Part shown: positions 57,146 to 64,000 of the stretch, piece after piece
Position numbering within the stretch: position 1 is the first letter of the stretch
Layout: each line of letters opens with the position of its first letter
NCBI GenBank assembly: GCA_022749815.1
Contig: JAKIWV010000001.1
Coordinates: forward strand, 578,124-642,123
Direction: 5' to 3'
Origin: Thermoplasmata archaeon
GTDB taxonomy: Archaea > Thermoplasmatota > Thermoplasmata > Lutacidiplasmatales > UBA184
DNA: 64,000 bases
Position numbers and translations under genes: made by a program
The notes under the pieces: model-generated
The model's input: the letters and a program-made list of their open reading frames with translations, nothing else
Database searches by the model: none
Told to the model about the DNA's origin: nothing

Positions 57146-59416
57146 TTGGCGCGAATATTCATCGGACTCGGTTGGCCGTACGCCAACGGCCCTTTCCATA
57201 TTGGCCACCTCGCGGGCGCCTACTTGCCCGGCGATATCTTTGCCCGTTTCCACCGGCTCCTAGGCGACGAAGTGCTCATGGTGTCGGGATCGGATATGCA
57301 CGGGACCCCTACCACCTACGCTGCCGAGAAAGAGGGGGTGCACCCCCAGGTCATCGCCGAACGGTACCACGAGATCAACAAGACCTCGTTCGAGAGGCTG
57401 GGGGTCAGCTTCGACCTCTTCACGCACACGCACACGACGATCCACGAGAGGACCACACAGGAGCTGTTCCTGCGCCAGTTGCAGAATGGATTCATCGACC
57501 GCCGGAGCGAGGAGAATCCGTACTGTCCGAAGGACCGACGGTTCTTGCCGGACCGATACCTGGTCGGTCGATGCCCGTTCTGCGGCAACGAATCCGCTCG
57601 AGGGGACGAATGTGACCGCTGCGGTCGGATCCTAGAGCCGAAGCAGCTCCTCGAACCGCGCTGCGTTGTCTGTGGGACCGGGGCCGAGTTCCGGCCCACG
57701 GAACATTTCTACCTCCGGCTCGACAAGATGCAGGAGACGCTCGGCCACTACCTCAAGGACAAGGACTACTGGCGGGGGAATGTGCTGGCGGCCACACGAA
57801 ACTTCCTCGAAGGAGGTCTCAAACCACGGCCGATCACGAGGGACCTGACCTGGGGCGTTCCGATCCCGCTCGACGGATATCCCTCCAAGCGAATCTACGT
57901 CTGGTTCGAGGCGGTCATCGGGTATCTATCGGCGTCGAAGGAATGGGCCGTACGGAAGGGCGAGCCGGAGGCCTGGCACCGGTTCTGGGACCCGGAAGCG
58001 CCGGTACGGCAGTACTACTTCGTCGGGAAAGACAACATCTTCTTCCACACGCTGCTCTGGCCGGGGATTCTCATCGCCGTCGGGGGATTGCAACGGCCCT
58101 TCGACGTGCCGGCGAATGAGTGGCTCCAGATCGAGGGTCGGAAGATCTCGAAGTCGAGGCCGTCCGACGTGGACGCGTACGTACCCTCCCTCCTGGCCCA
58201 CTACGCGCCGGACGTCATCCGGTTCTATGCAGCCGCCCTCGCGCCGCAGAATCACGATACCGAACTCGACTGGGACGAATTCGCTCGACTGCCCGAGGAG
58301 GTGCTCTCCAACCAGTACGGAAACCTCGTCCAGCGCGTCCTGGTGTTCGCCCGGGAACAATATGGGGGCAAGATCCCCGCACCGCCCGCCGATTGGGATC
58401 GAGCGGCCCCCGAGGGGGTCGGGGCCCGGATTCGTCGAGCGCACGCCGAGATCACCGGCCACTACGAGGCCGTGCGTCTCAAGGAAGCCTTTGAACGGGC
58501 TCTGACCGAGGTCCGGGAAGGGAATCGTTGGTTCCAGGAAGCCCGGCCGTGGCAGGCGTCGGAGGCGGATAGGGCGCGTACGGTGCACGAGGGCCTCTGG
58601 CTGCTCAAGGCCGCCGCGACGTGGCTGAGCCCGGTGTTGCCGTTCTCGTCGGAGCAGGTGTGGCGGATGCTGGGGTTCGCCCAGGGCCCCGGCCCCGGGG
58701 AGTGGGCGGCCGCGCTGGACCCACCGCCCGCGGGGCAGTCGATAGGAAAGGTCCAGGTATTGTTCCCTCGCGCGGGAGCCCCCACGAACACGTCGCCGCC
58801 TCCGACGGTCGAAGCCTCGGGGGCGAGCTCAACGGACGCTTCCTTCGTACCGTTCGCCATCCGGGCCGCGAGGGTCCGAACGGTGGCCCCTCACCCGTCG
58901 GCGGACAAGCTCTACGTGCTCGAGCTCGATCTGGGCGAAGCGAAGCCGCGGACCGTCGTGGCGGGGCTTCGGCCGTTCTACCGAGAGGAGGAGCTCCGGG
59001 ACCGTCGAGTGGCGCTGCTCTCCAATCTCGAGCCGCGAACCATCCGGAAGATGACCTCGCAGGGAATGGTGCTGGCCGCCGATACAGGTTCGCGCGTGGA
59101 GGTGCTGAGCCTTCCCGAGGCCGTCCCGCTCGGGGCTTACGTGACGACCGGACCCCCGGGCTCTCCTGCGATCTCATATTCGGTGTTCGAGTCCAACCCG
59201 TTGCTCGTCGGAACCGTGACCTCGGTCCGCGATGGTCAGTTGACCATCGACATCGGGGACCGCACGGTGGCGGTGGAGGGGAGCTGGCCCACGGGGAGCC
59301 GTGTCGTCGTCCAACTGGATGGACCCGGAGGCTCCCGGGGGCGCATCATCCACTTCGCCTCGGGGGACCTATTAGTACCGGGAGGTGACCTTCCGGCCGG
59401 TACCCGGGTACGATGA
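57146..59416 (+). CDS. metG: Methionyl-tRNA synthetase with C-terminal tRNA-binding domain
   Basis: 756 residues from a TTG at 57146 (reads MARIFIGLGWPYANGPFHIGH), preceded by a GGGGGAGG ribosome-binding-like stretch; the track start 56945 runs through the thyX promoter. HIGH is FHIGHLAGAYL, the zinc knuckles are CPFCGNESARGDECDRCG and RCVVCGTG, and KMSKS is GRKISKSRP. The C-terminus carries a Trbp111-like OB fold (AARVRTVAPHPSADKLYVLELDLGE) and another 70 residues. It charges tRNA-Met. The PHP gene overlaps its end (ATGA). Confidence 0.95.
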   Translation: MARIFIGLGWPYANGPFHIGHLAGAYLPGDIFARFHRLLGDEVLMVSGSDMHGTPTTYAAEKEGVHPQVIAERYHEINKTSFERLGVSFDLFTHTHTTIHERTTQELFLRQLQNGFIDRRSEENPYCPKDRRFLPDRYLVGRCPFCGNESARGDECDRCGRILEPKQLLEPRCVVCGTGAEFRPTEHFYLRLDKMQETLGHYLKDKDYWRGNVLAATRNFLEGGLKPRPITRDLTWGVPIPLDGYPSKRIYVWFEAVIGYLSASKEWAVRKGEPEAWHRFWDPEAPVRQYYFVGKDNIFFHTLLWPGILIAVGGLQRPFDVPANEWLQIEGRKISKSRPSDVDAYVPSLLAHYAPDVIRFYAAALAPQNHDTELDWDEFARLPEEVLSNQYGNLVQRVLVFAREQYGGKIPAPPADWDRAAPEGVGARIRRAHAEITGHYEAVRLKEAFERALTEVREGNRWFQEARPWQASEADRARTVHEGLWLLKAAATWLSPVLPFSSEQVWRMLGFAQGPGPGEWAAALDPPPAGQSIGKVQVLFPRAGAPTNTSPPPTVEASGASSTDASFVPFAIRAARVRTVAPHPSADKLYVLELDLGEAKPRTVVAGLRPFYREEELRDRRVALLSNLEPRTIRKMTSQGMVLAADTGSRVEVLSLPEAVPLGAYVTTGPPGSPAISYSVFESNPLLVGTVTSVRDGQLTIDIGDRTVAVEGSWPTGSRVVVQLDGPGGSRGRIIHFASGDLLVPGGDLPAGTRVR

Positions 59417-60123
59417 CCGCCACTGTTCGACTGGACCTTCACATTCACAGCCGTCACTCGGTCGACTCGCGACTCTCCTTCGAGAAGATCGTCGAGCGAG
59501 TCACCTATCAGGGCCTTCAGGGCTTCGCGCTGACCGACCACAACACGACGGACGGCCTGCTCGAGCTCAGTCGATTGCGGTCCACCTATCCGGCGTTCTG
59601 GTTCATCCCCGGAGTGGAGATCTCCACCCACGAGGGCCATCTGCTGGCCTACGGCGTGACGGAGTCCCCGCCGCCGGGTCGCCCCCTCGTGGAAACCCTC
59701 GAACGGGTCGACGCGCTCGGAGGGGTCTCCGTTCTGGCCCATCCGTTCCGGTGGGTCCACGGCGTCGGCCGGCGGCTCGCAACCGAGGCCCGCGTGGAAG
59801 GCATCGAGGGCCGGAATGGCAAGACCTCCGAGCTCGCGAACACGCGCGCGGAGCTGCTCGCCGCCCGTCGTTCCGTCGCGAGCACGGGGGGCAGCGACGC
59901 GCACGAGCCGGACCGGGTGGGTCGAGCGTTCACGGAGTTCCCCGGGGATGTGGCCTCCCTCGACGATATTCTCGAACAGATCCGTCGGGGGGAGACGACG
60001 GCCGCCGGAGAATCCTTGTCGTTCGCGGGCCGCGTCCGGTCGAGCGTGCGCGACGGACTGCTGTCCGCCGTCCGGGGTTTCCGGCCCGTCGGTCCCCGCG
60101 CCGTCCACCCCGACCGTTTTTAA
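59413..60123 (+). CDS. PHP-domain phosphoesterase
   Basis: A 236-residue protein starting ATG, overlapping the metG stop as ATGA. PHP metal ligands are RLDLHIHSRHSVDS, LTDHNTTDG, VLAHPFRW and GSDAHEPDRVG. It probably hydrolyses a small phosphate ester or nucleotide with several metal ions. It is translationally coupled to metG and followed by tRNA-Cys, whose TATA-like element overlaps its stop codon. Confidence 0.88.
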   Translation: MTATVRLDLHIHSRHSVDSRLSFEKIVERVTYQGLQGFALTDHNTTDGLLELSRLRSTYPAFWFIPGVEISTHEGHLLAYGVTESPPPGRPLVETLERVDALGGVSVLAHPFRWVHGVGRRLATEARVEGIEGRNGKTSELANTRAELLAARRSVASTGGSDAHEPDRVGRAFTEFPGDVASLDDILEQIRRGETTAAGESLSFAGRVRSSVRDGLLSAVRGFRPVGPRAVHPDRF

Positions 60124-60124
60124 T
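60116..60124 (+). promoter_or_regulatory. TATA-like element for tRNA-Cys
   Basis: GTTTTTAAT, 24-32 bases upstream of the tRNA 5' end and overlapping the PHP stop codon TAA. Confidence 0.5.
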
Positions 60125-60147
60125 GCAGGGCGCCTCCGTCGCTGCGC

Positions 60148-60220
60148 GCCAAGGTGGCAGAATGGTTAATGCGACGGACTGCAGATCCGTTTCCTGGGGG
60201 TTCGATTCCCTCCCTTGGCT
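60148..60220 (+). tRNA. tRNA-Cys (anticodon GCA)
   Basis: A 73-nt gene starting GCCAAGGTGGCAGAATGG. The acceptor stem GCCAAGG/CCTTGGC pairs fully with T as discriminator. The anticodon stem ACGGA/TCCGT flanks loop CTGCAGA with GCA. The T arm is GGGGG-TTCGATT-CCCTC. CCA is not encoded. It is followed by a perfect 10-bp hairpin, and its 3' end is repeated at 63117. Confidence 0.95.
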
Positions 60221-60224
60221 TCGG
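60207..60224. repeat. tRNA-Cys 3'-end repeat, tRNA-resident copy
   Basis: TCCCTCCCTTGGCTTCGG covers the last 14 bases of tRNA-Cys plus 4 bases of flank. It is identical to 63117-63134. Similarity continues for another 35 bases with drift (TRAGGAA, then GTTCAGTTCCCTCYGGT). Confidence 0.75.
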
Positions 60225-60228
60225 GTGA

Positions 60229-60253
60229 GGAACTGAACCAAGAGTTCAGTTCC
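60229..60253 (+). terminator. Perfect 10-bp hairpin just after tRNA-Cys
   Basis: GGAACTGAAC-CAAGA-GTTCAGTTCC starts 8 bases after the tRNA. It could end the tRNA transcript or be part of the integration site. In the downstream repeat copy only the right arm is kept (GTTCAGTTCC at 63154-63163). Confidence 0.5.
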
Positions 60254-60400
60254 CTCCGGTAGCGGCTGGTCGGCCGGCGCGGACCAGAGATTCAGCCAGC
60301 CGAAGCCTCGGATCCGGGGGCGCGAGCTTAATGGATTAAACGGAGCTGGCTATGGGGGGTCGCACAGTTCTCGGCGGACCCATCGGAAGGAAGAGACGTC

Positions 60401-61531
60401 ATGGAAGCCCACAAGATGCACATCCTGGTCGGAACGCGGAAGGGAGGCTACGTCGTCGAGGGGGACGTAGCGCGCGACAAATGGAAGCTCACATCTCGGA
60501 TTGAAACCGGTTATGAGGTCTTCCACATGGCCGCTGACCCCCGTCATCCCGGGGACATCTACGCCTGCGTCAACTCTTGGCTCTGGGGACCGGCGCTCTA
60601 CCGTTCCCACAACTACGGGAAGAAGTGGGACGAAATCGGGACTCCGATGCTCGAGGCCAAGGCGGCGAGGCAGCCCCGATTCGACCCCGAACGTCCGGAG
60701 GCCCCGCCCCCCACCTACGCTGTGACGAACCTTTGGCACCTCGAGCCGGGACACTCCAGCGAGCCGGAGACCCTCTACATGGGTCTCGACCCCTATTCGC
60801 TACACCGGAGCGATGACCTGGGAGCCTCCTGGATGCCGGTCTCCGGCCTGAACGATCACCCCACGAGGGGGAAGTGGACCCCCGGCAATGGGGGCCCGTG
60901 TCTCCACACCATTATTGTCGACCCTACGCGCCGCGATCGGATCTACGCTGGAATCTCGTCGGCGGGGCTATTCCGCTCGGACGACGGCGGGAAGAACTGG
61001 GCCCTGGCGAATCAAGGGGTCGAAACCCCGTTCAATCCGGAGAAGTTCCCCGCGGTCGGGCAGTGCGTTCATAAAGTCGCTCTCGACACGGCCAACCCAG
61101 ACATCGTGTACCGACAAGACCACGGAGGAATCTATGTCAGCCGCGACGCCGGTGACCGCTGGGAACGAATCGGGAAGTCGCTGGACGACGATTTCGGCTT
61201 CGTGGTGGCGACCGCGAAGCATCTCCCCGGACGCGCCTTCTTTGTCCCTCTCCTCAGCGAGGCTCGCCTGACCTTCGGTGGGGGGCTTCAAGTCCACGAG
61301 TGGACCGAGTCCACCAAAGAGTGGCGCACGCTGATGCCCCCGAGCCGATTTCCTGGAGACTACGGAACCCATCGGGAGGGGCTGGCCTGCGATGCGTTGG
61401 ACCCCGCCGGAATCTACGTAGGGACGACGTCCGGCCAGCTGTTCGTTTCACCCGATGCCGGCAGGTCTTGGAACCAAGTTCCCTTCGTGTTCCCCGGGAT
61501 CCACTCCGTCACGGTAGCGGGTCCGGAGTAG
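60401..61531 (+). CDS. BNR/Asp-box beta-propeller protein (sialidase/Vps10-like fold)
   Basis: A 376-residue protein with no signal peptide. Asp-box style repeats are clear: LYRSHNYGKKWDEIG, SLHRSDDLGASWMPVSG, LFRSDDGGKNWALANQG, IYVSRDAGDRWERIG and LFVSPDAGRSWNQVP, each S-x-D-x-G-x-x-W. It predicts a six- or seven-bladed propeller. Such proteins can be glycosidases or binding proteins; the sialidase arginine triad cannot be confirmed. It is the first gene inside the tRNA-Cys-bounded segment, with an AT-rich CTTAATGGATTAAA patch about 65 bases upstream. Confidence 0.75.
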   Translation: MEAHKMHILVGTRKGGYVVEGDVARDKWKLTSRIETGYEVFHMAADPRHPGDIYACVNSWLWGPALYRSHNYGKKWDEIGTPMLEAKAARQPRFDPERPEAPPPTYAVTNLWHLEPGHSSEPETLYMGLDPYSLHRSDDLGASWMPVSGLNDHPTRGKWTPGNGGPCLHTIIVDPTRRDRIYAGISSAGLFRSDDGGKNWALANQGVETPFNPEKFPAVGQCVHKVALDTANPDIVYRQDHGGIYVSRDAGDRWERIGKSLDDDFGFVVATAKHLPGRAFFVPLLSEARLTFGGGLQVHEWTESTKEWRTLMPPSRFPGDYGTHREGLACDALDPAGIYVGTTSGQLFVSPDAGRSWNQVPFVFPGIHSVTVAGPE

Positions 61532-61751
61532 CGCACTCGGAATCGGGCTTCCGCTGACAGGGGAGGCCGGAGGTGCATCCACGGCGTGGGATGGACGCCG
61601 GGGAGCTCCGATGACTCGGAGATGTAGGGAGCGCGCTCAGGAGGATCCCTTCAAGAGGGTCCGACCGAGGTCGGTCACCCACTCCGGTCGGCTCCCCTTC
61701 AGGACCTGGGTGGCCGCCGACGCTCTGTCGGCGGGACCTCTCGACCCGGAG

Positions 61752-61759
61752 CTTTAACT
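61752..61759 (+). promoter_or_regulatory. TATA-like element for the cyclase gene
   Basis: CTTTAACT ends 23 bases before the GTG at 61782, consistent with a leaderless transcript. Confidence 0.4.
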
Positions 61760-61781
61760 GTCGGACGAATCTTCTCGGCGC

Positions 61782-62789
61782 GTGCCCGAGGGCGCCCGCC
61801 GACTGGCCGCGATCATGTTCACCGACATTGTCGGATTCACGGCCATTACGCAACGCGACGAGGTCGTCGCGGTGCGTCTGCTCGAGGAGCATCGGTCGCT
61901 GCTCCGCCCATTGTTCGCCCTGCACGGAGGACGGGTGATCAAGACCATGGGCGACGGGTTCCTCGTGGAGTTCCCCAGTGCGCTGGAATCCGTACTGTGT
62001 GCTCAGAAGATTCAAGCCATGCTCGGTCTGCGCAGCTCATCGATCGAGCCCCAAGAGAGGATCGCGCTCAGAATCGGCATCCACGTCGGAGAAATCATCG
62101 ACCAGGGAGATGACATCGTCGGAGACGCGGTCAATGTCGCCTCCCGGTTTGAACCACTGGCGGAGCCCGGTGGAATTTGTGTGTCCGAGCAAGTACTCGA
62201 TCAGATTCGCAACAAACTACCCGTGAGCTGGCAGGACCTGGTGACTCCTTCGCTGAAGAATGCAGAGTTTCCTATTCGGGCCTACCATTTGCATGCGTTG
62301 GCCGAGGGCGCTACGTTTCCCTCCTCTCCACGGGACACCGGGTCGTATGTACGGCTAGCGGTCCTTCCGTTCGCCAGCTTGAGTTCGGATCCGGACGACG
62401 AGTTCTTCGCCGATGGCCTGACGGAGGAGCTGATCAGCCTTCTCTCGCGAGGAACGGTGCTGCGGGTGGTCGCACGGACCTCCGTCATGCAGTACAAAGG
62501 AGTTCGCAAGGGAATCCGAGAGATCGGCCGCGAGCTGTCGGTTGGTTCGATCCTTGAGGGCAGCGTGCGCCGTTCTGCGAACACGATCCGGATTGCGGTC
62601 CAACTGATCGATGCGAGGACAGAGGACCACTTGTGGGTCAGCAGATTCGACCGTGAGCTGACCGACATTTTCGCGACGCAAGATGAAATTGCCCAATCGG
62701 TGTCGAAGGTTCTCCAGGGAAAGCTCGTCGCCAGGATCCCTCCCGCGTGGCGGAATCAGCGCGTTAACACCCCGCCGGTGCAGCGTTAG
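61782..62789 (+). CDS. Class III nucleotide cyclase fused to a TolB-like domain
   Basis: A 335-residue protein with a GTG start. The cyclase catalytic domain spans residues 1-165: AAIMFTDIVGFTAITQRDE (first metal Asp), GGRVIKTMGDGFLVEF (second metal Asp), RIGIHVGEIIDQGDDIVGDAVNVASR. It is followed by a TolB/FlgO-like segment: RLAVLPFASLSSDPDDEFFADGLTEELISLLSR then GSILEGSVRRSANTIRIAVQLIDA. This cyclase-plus-TolB combination is common in bacteria, notably rhizobia, where TPR repeats usually follow; here the protein stops before any TPR. It probably makes cAMP. It lies inside the tRNA-Cys-bounded segment, consistent with horizontal transfer. Confidence 0.85.
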   Translation: MPEGARRLAAIMFTDIVGFTAITQRDEVVAVRLLEEHRSLLRPLFALHGGRVIKTMGDGFLVEFPSALESVLCAQKIQAMLGLRSSSIEPQERIALRIGIHVGEIIDQGDDIVGDAVNVASRFEPLAEPGGICVSEQVLDQIRNKLPVSWQDLVTPSLKNAEFPIRAYHLHALAEGATFPSSPRDTGSYVRLAVLPFASLSSDPDDEFFADGLTEELISLLSRGTVLRVVARTSVMQYKGVRKGIREIGRELSVGSILEGSVRRSANTIRIAVQLIDARTEDHLWVSRFDRELTDIFATQDEIAQSVSKVLQGKLVARIPPAWRNQRVNTPPVQR

Positions 62790-63342
62790 GCAAGTGATCG
62801 TACATCCGGCTCGCCCCGGCTGGCCGAACGTCATCCGCGACGTTCTATCCACGTGATTTGGCCATCTAAGGCGGTCGCCGGACCCCGCTTTCCGGTGGGT
62901 AAAACGAAGGAGCCCCCTGCGTCTCAGCCCAAGGGGAAAGTTCAGCGGCCGAATCCCTTCCGGCTCAAGATTCATGGCATTCCGCACGCCCCCCCCGCAG
63001 GATGACGCGGGCCATCCCGTCCATTTCCAGAAGGACGCGGCTCTCGTGGGAATTCAAGCCATCCGTACCCCAGCGAATCTGCGGGAGTGGAAGTGGCATT
63101 GAACTCTAGATGCAGGTCCCTCCCTTGGCTTCGGTAAGGAATCGTACCCGGGGTTCAGTTCCCTCTGGTCGGGGGCTTCCAAAACAAGCCCAGAGCCCGT
63201 TCGAGCCACGGGCCCCTACCAAGGGCTCCCTGAGGTCGTCATCCAAGCTCCCTTTCGAAGAAATCGGTCGCCCCCTCGTCGTGACCCGCGTCGCTGGGCC
63301 CGATGTACTGCCTTGGGAGCCATGCGGGAGAATTGGCCCGAC
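62790..63342. other. 553-base gap containing the distal tRNA-Cys repeat
   Basis: No gene with family resemblance. It contains the tRNA-Cys 3'-end repeat at 63117-63165 and a C8 run near 62992-62999. A short frame starting ATG at 63002 is open for 35 codons but looks non-coding. Confidence 0.5.
63117..63134. repeat. tRNA-Cys 3'-end repeat, distal copy
   Basis: TCCCTCCCTTGGCTTCGG is identical to 60207-60224 at an offset of exactly 2910 bases, same orientation. The rest of the tRNA is absent here. A diverged continuation GGTTCAGTTCCCTCTGGT reaches about 63169. Confidence 0.75.
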
Positions 63343-64000
63343 TCAACAGAGTGAACTCTTCCATGCCCCGGGAACCCGGGAGGTGTAGGTCACTTGGCTC
63401 GCTCCAAGAAACGCTGCGAACCGGGCGATCGTCTCTCCGATCTTGGCGGCAACCTCCCGGTCACCGGGCGCGTCGGGCTCCGCGTGGACGGCATTGATCA
63501 CGAGTTCTGCACGCCCTTTGTCCAAGCGGGGGTCGATCCTGCCGATGAGCTGGTCTCCCCAAAGGATGGGAAGTACGTGCGTCCCGAACCTTCGCTTCTC
63601 TTTCGGCAGGAACTGTTCACGGACGTAGTCGAAACCGAACAGCCTCTTCGTTCTGGCCTGGCTGTAGATCAGATTGTCGAACGGGGGGAGCAGGGACATT
63701 CGGGGCTGCCAGGCCGCAGTACCCATCGATTCCAGGAGAGGAACGTCCTGATCGTGGATGTATCGCTCGTCCCGATTGCCAAACCCCTCCACGTGCACGC
63801 GATGGATCGTCGATTCCTTCAGGAGGCGCGCCAGTGTCGCGCGAAGGTTGTGATAGCGACCGCGGACGAAATGGTAGTTGATCTCGGTAGGAGTAGCGGT
63901 CCCGAGGGCACGAATGGCCCTCTGCGCGGCCGCGCGGTCGACGTCTTCGTCTGGTAATTCCTTCTTCTCAACCCAGTCCGGAAGGAACCGCTCGGAAAGG
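63343..64000 (-). CDS. YcaQ-like winged-helix protein (5' end outside window)
   Basis: The track starts at a GTG at 63798, but the frame stays open to the window edge and reads LSERFLPDWVEKKELPDEDV, then AIRALGTATPTEINYHFVRGRYHNLRATLARLLKE, a winged helix. The C-terminal part (WQPRMSLLPPFDNLIYSQARTKRLFGFDY, RRFGTHVLPILWGDQLIGRIDPRLDKG) matches the crosslink-repair glycosylase YcaQ / winged-helix DNA-binding family (DUF1006 type). At least 218 residues are present; the family usually has about 350-400. It probably acts in DNA repair. It lies just outside the distal tRNA-Cys repeat. Confidence 0.8.
   Translation of the reverse strand, partial: LSERFLPDWVEKKELPDEDVDRAAAQRAIRALGTATPTEINYHFVRGRYHNLRATLARLLKESTIHRVHVEGFGNRDERYIHDQDVPLLESMGTAAWQPRMSLLPPFDNLIYSQARTKRLFGFDYVREQFLPKEKRRFGTHVLPILWGDQLIGRIDPRLDKGRAELVINAVHAEPDAPGDREVAAKIGETIARFAAFLGASQVTYTSRVPGAWKSSLC

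Noticed and set aside
63080-63169. Possible degenerate tRNA (loop CTCTAGA would give a CTA anticodon)
   Set aside because: Only the 3' end matches tRNA-Cys; no acceptor 5' strand, D arm or consistent anticodon stem can be formed, so it is treated as an att-like repeat.
1-64000. CRISPR array, rRNA operon, insertion sequence or transposase
   Set aside because: Looked for regularly spaced short repeats, rRNA-like conserved stretches and transposase motifs; none was seen. The only recombinase is the chromosomal-type XerA.

Overview
The window looks like chromosomal DNA of a GC-rich archaeon, most likely a Thermoplasmatota lineage. The archaeal evidence is a group II chaperonin (thermosome) with a GGM tail, aIF2-beta, the Rpb4-like RNA polymerase subunit F, ribosomal protein L21e, deoxyhypusine synthase, archaeal Pus10, an archaeal-type XerA recombinase, tRNA genes without encoded CCA, and TATA boxes about 25 nt upstream of start codons, which implies leaderless transcripts. 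A DUF6015-type protein, several large secreted proteins with Ig-like repeats and one C-terminal anchor, and many small one- and two-domain regulators fit that group. Placement below phylum is inference.

Layout. 1-9 kb: 3' part of a ZIP metal transporter, a membrane iron-sulfur protein with a PstS-like binding protein, a metal-dependent amidohydrolase, a methylenetetrahydrofolate-reductase-like protein, an orphan DNA methyltransferase and a HAD hydrolase. 9-16 kb: a 1382-residue surface protein, a GNAT acetyltransferase, gamma-glutamyltransferase and a SnoaL-like protein. 16-22 kb: an MFS exporter divergent from an Lrp-like regulator, then an HTH_10 regulator, a GyrI-like protein, a HIT-like protein and an unknown HTH protein. 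22-24.8 kb: an accessory stretch ending at tRNA-Lys(CTT), with two extra copies of the tRNA 3' end. 24.9-27.9 kb: a three-gene sensory operon (P-loop ATPase, PAS protein, 7TM protein). 28-37.6 kb: a tightly packed minus-strand operon running ABC transporter, valS, aldo/keto reductase, SerB-like phosphatase, aIF2-beta-TRAM, presenilin-type protease, deoxyhypusine synthase. 37.7-39.7 kb: a small membrane protein, a winged-helix regulator and a surface protein. 39.7-43.5 kb: lysS, an unknown gene and the thermosome. 43.5-48.4 kb: a VOC protein, a SET-domain methyltransferase, two convergent MFS transporters and a small alpha/beta-barrel protein. 48.4-51.8 kb: the conserved information cluster pus10-rpl21e-rpoF-DUF655-ksgA. 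51.9-60.2 kb: DUF6015, PrsW protease, 3-hydroxyacyl-CoA dehydrogenase, a tRNA thiolase, xerA, thyX, metG, a PHP phosphoesterase and tRNA-Cys(GCA). 60.2-64 kb: a second accessory stretch, bounded by a repeat of the tRNA-Cys 3' end, carrying a beta-propeller protein and a bacterial-style class III nucleotide cyclase fused to a TolB-like domain. The window ends inside a YcaQ-like winged-helix protein.

The most notable non-gene signals are as follows. (i) Both tRNA genes have direct repeats of their 3' ends downstream, bounding small cargo segments without integrases. (ii) A 16-bp box is shared between the thermosome upstream region and an otherwise unexplained intergenic region at 45.1 kb, in each case as tandem copies about two helical turns apart. 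(iii) Three genes have start problems: valS needs a CTG start, the DUF655 gene needs one base removed from a C6 run, and a secreted propeller gene has no usable start in front of its signal sequence. I saw no rRNA, CRISPR array or intact insertion sequence. One of the two islets could hold something undescribed, but nothing in them proves a new system.
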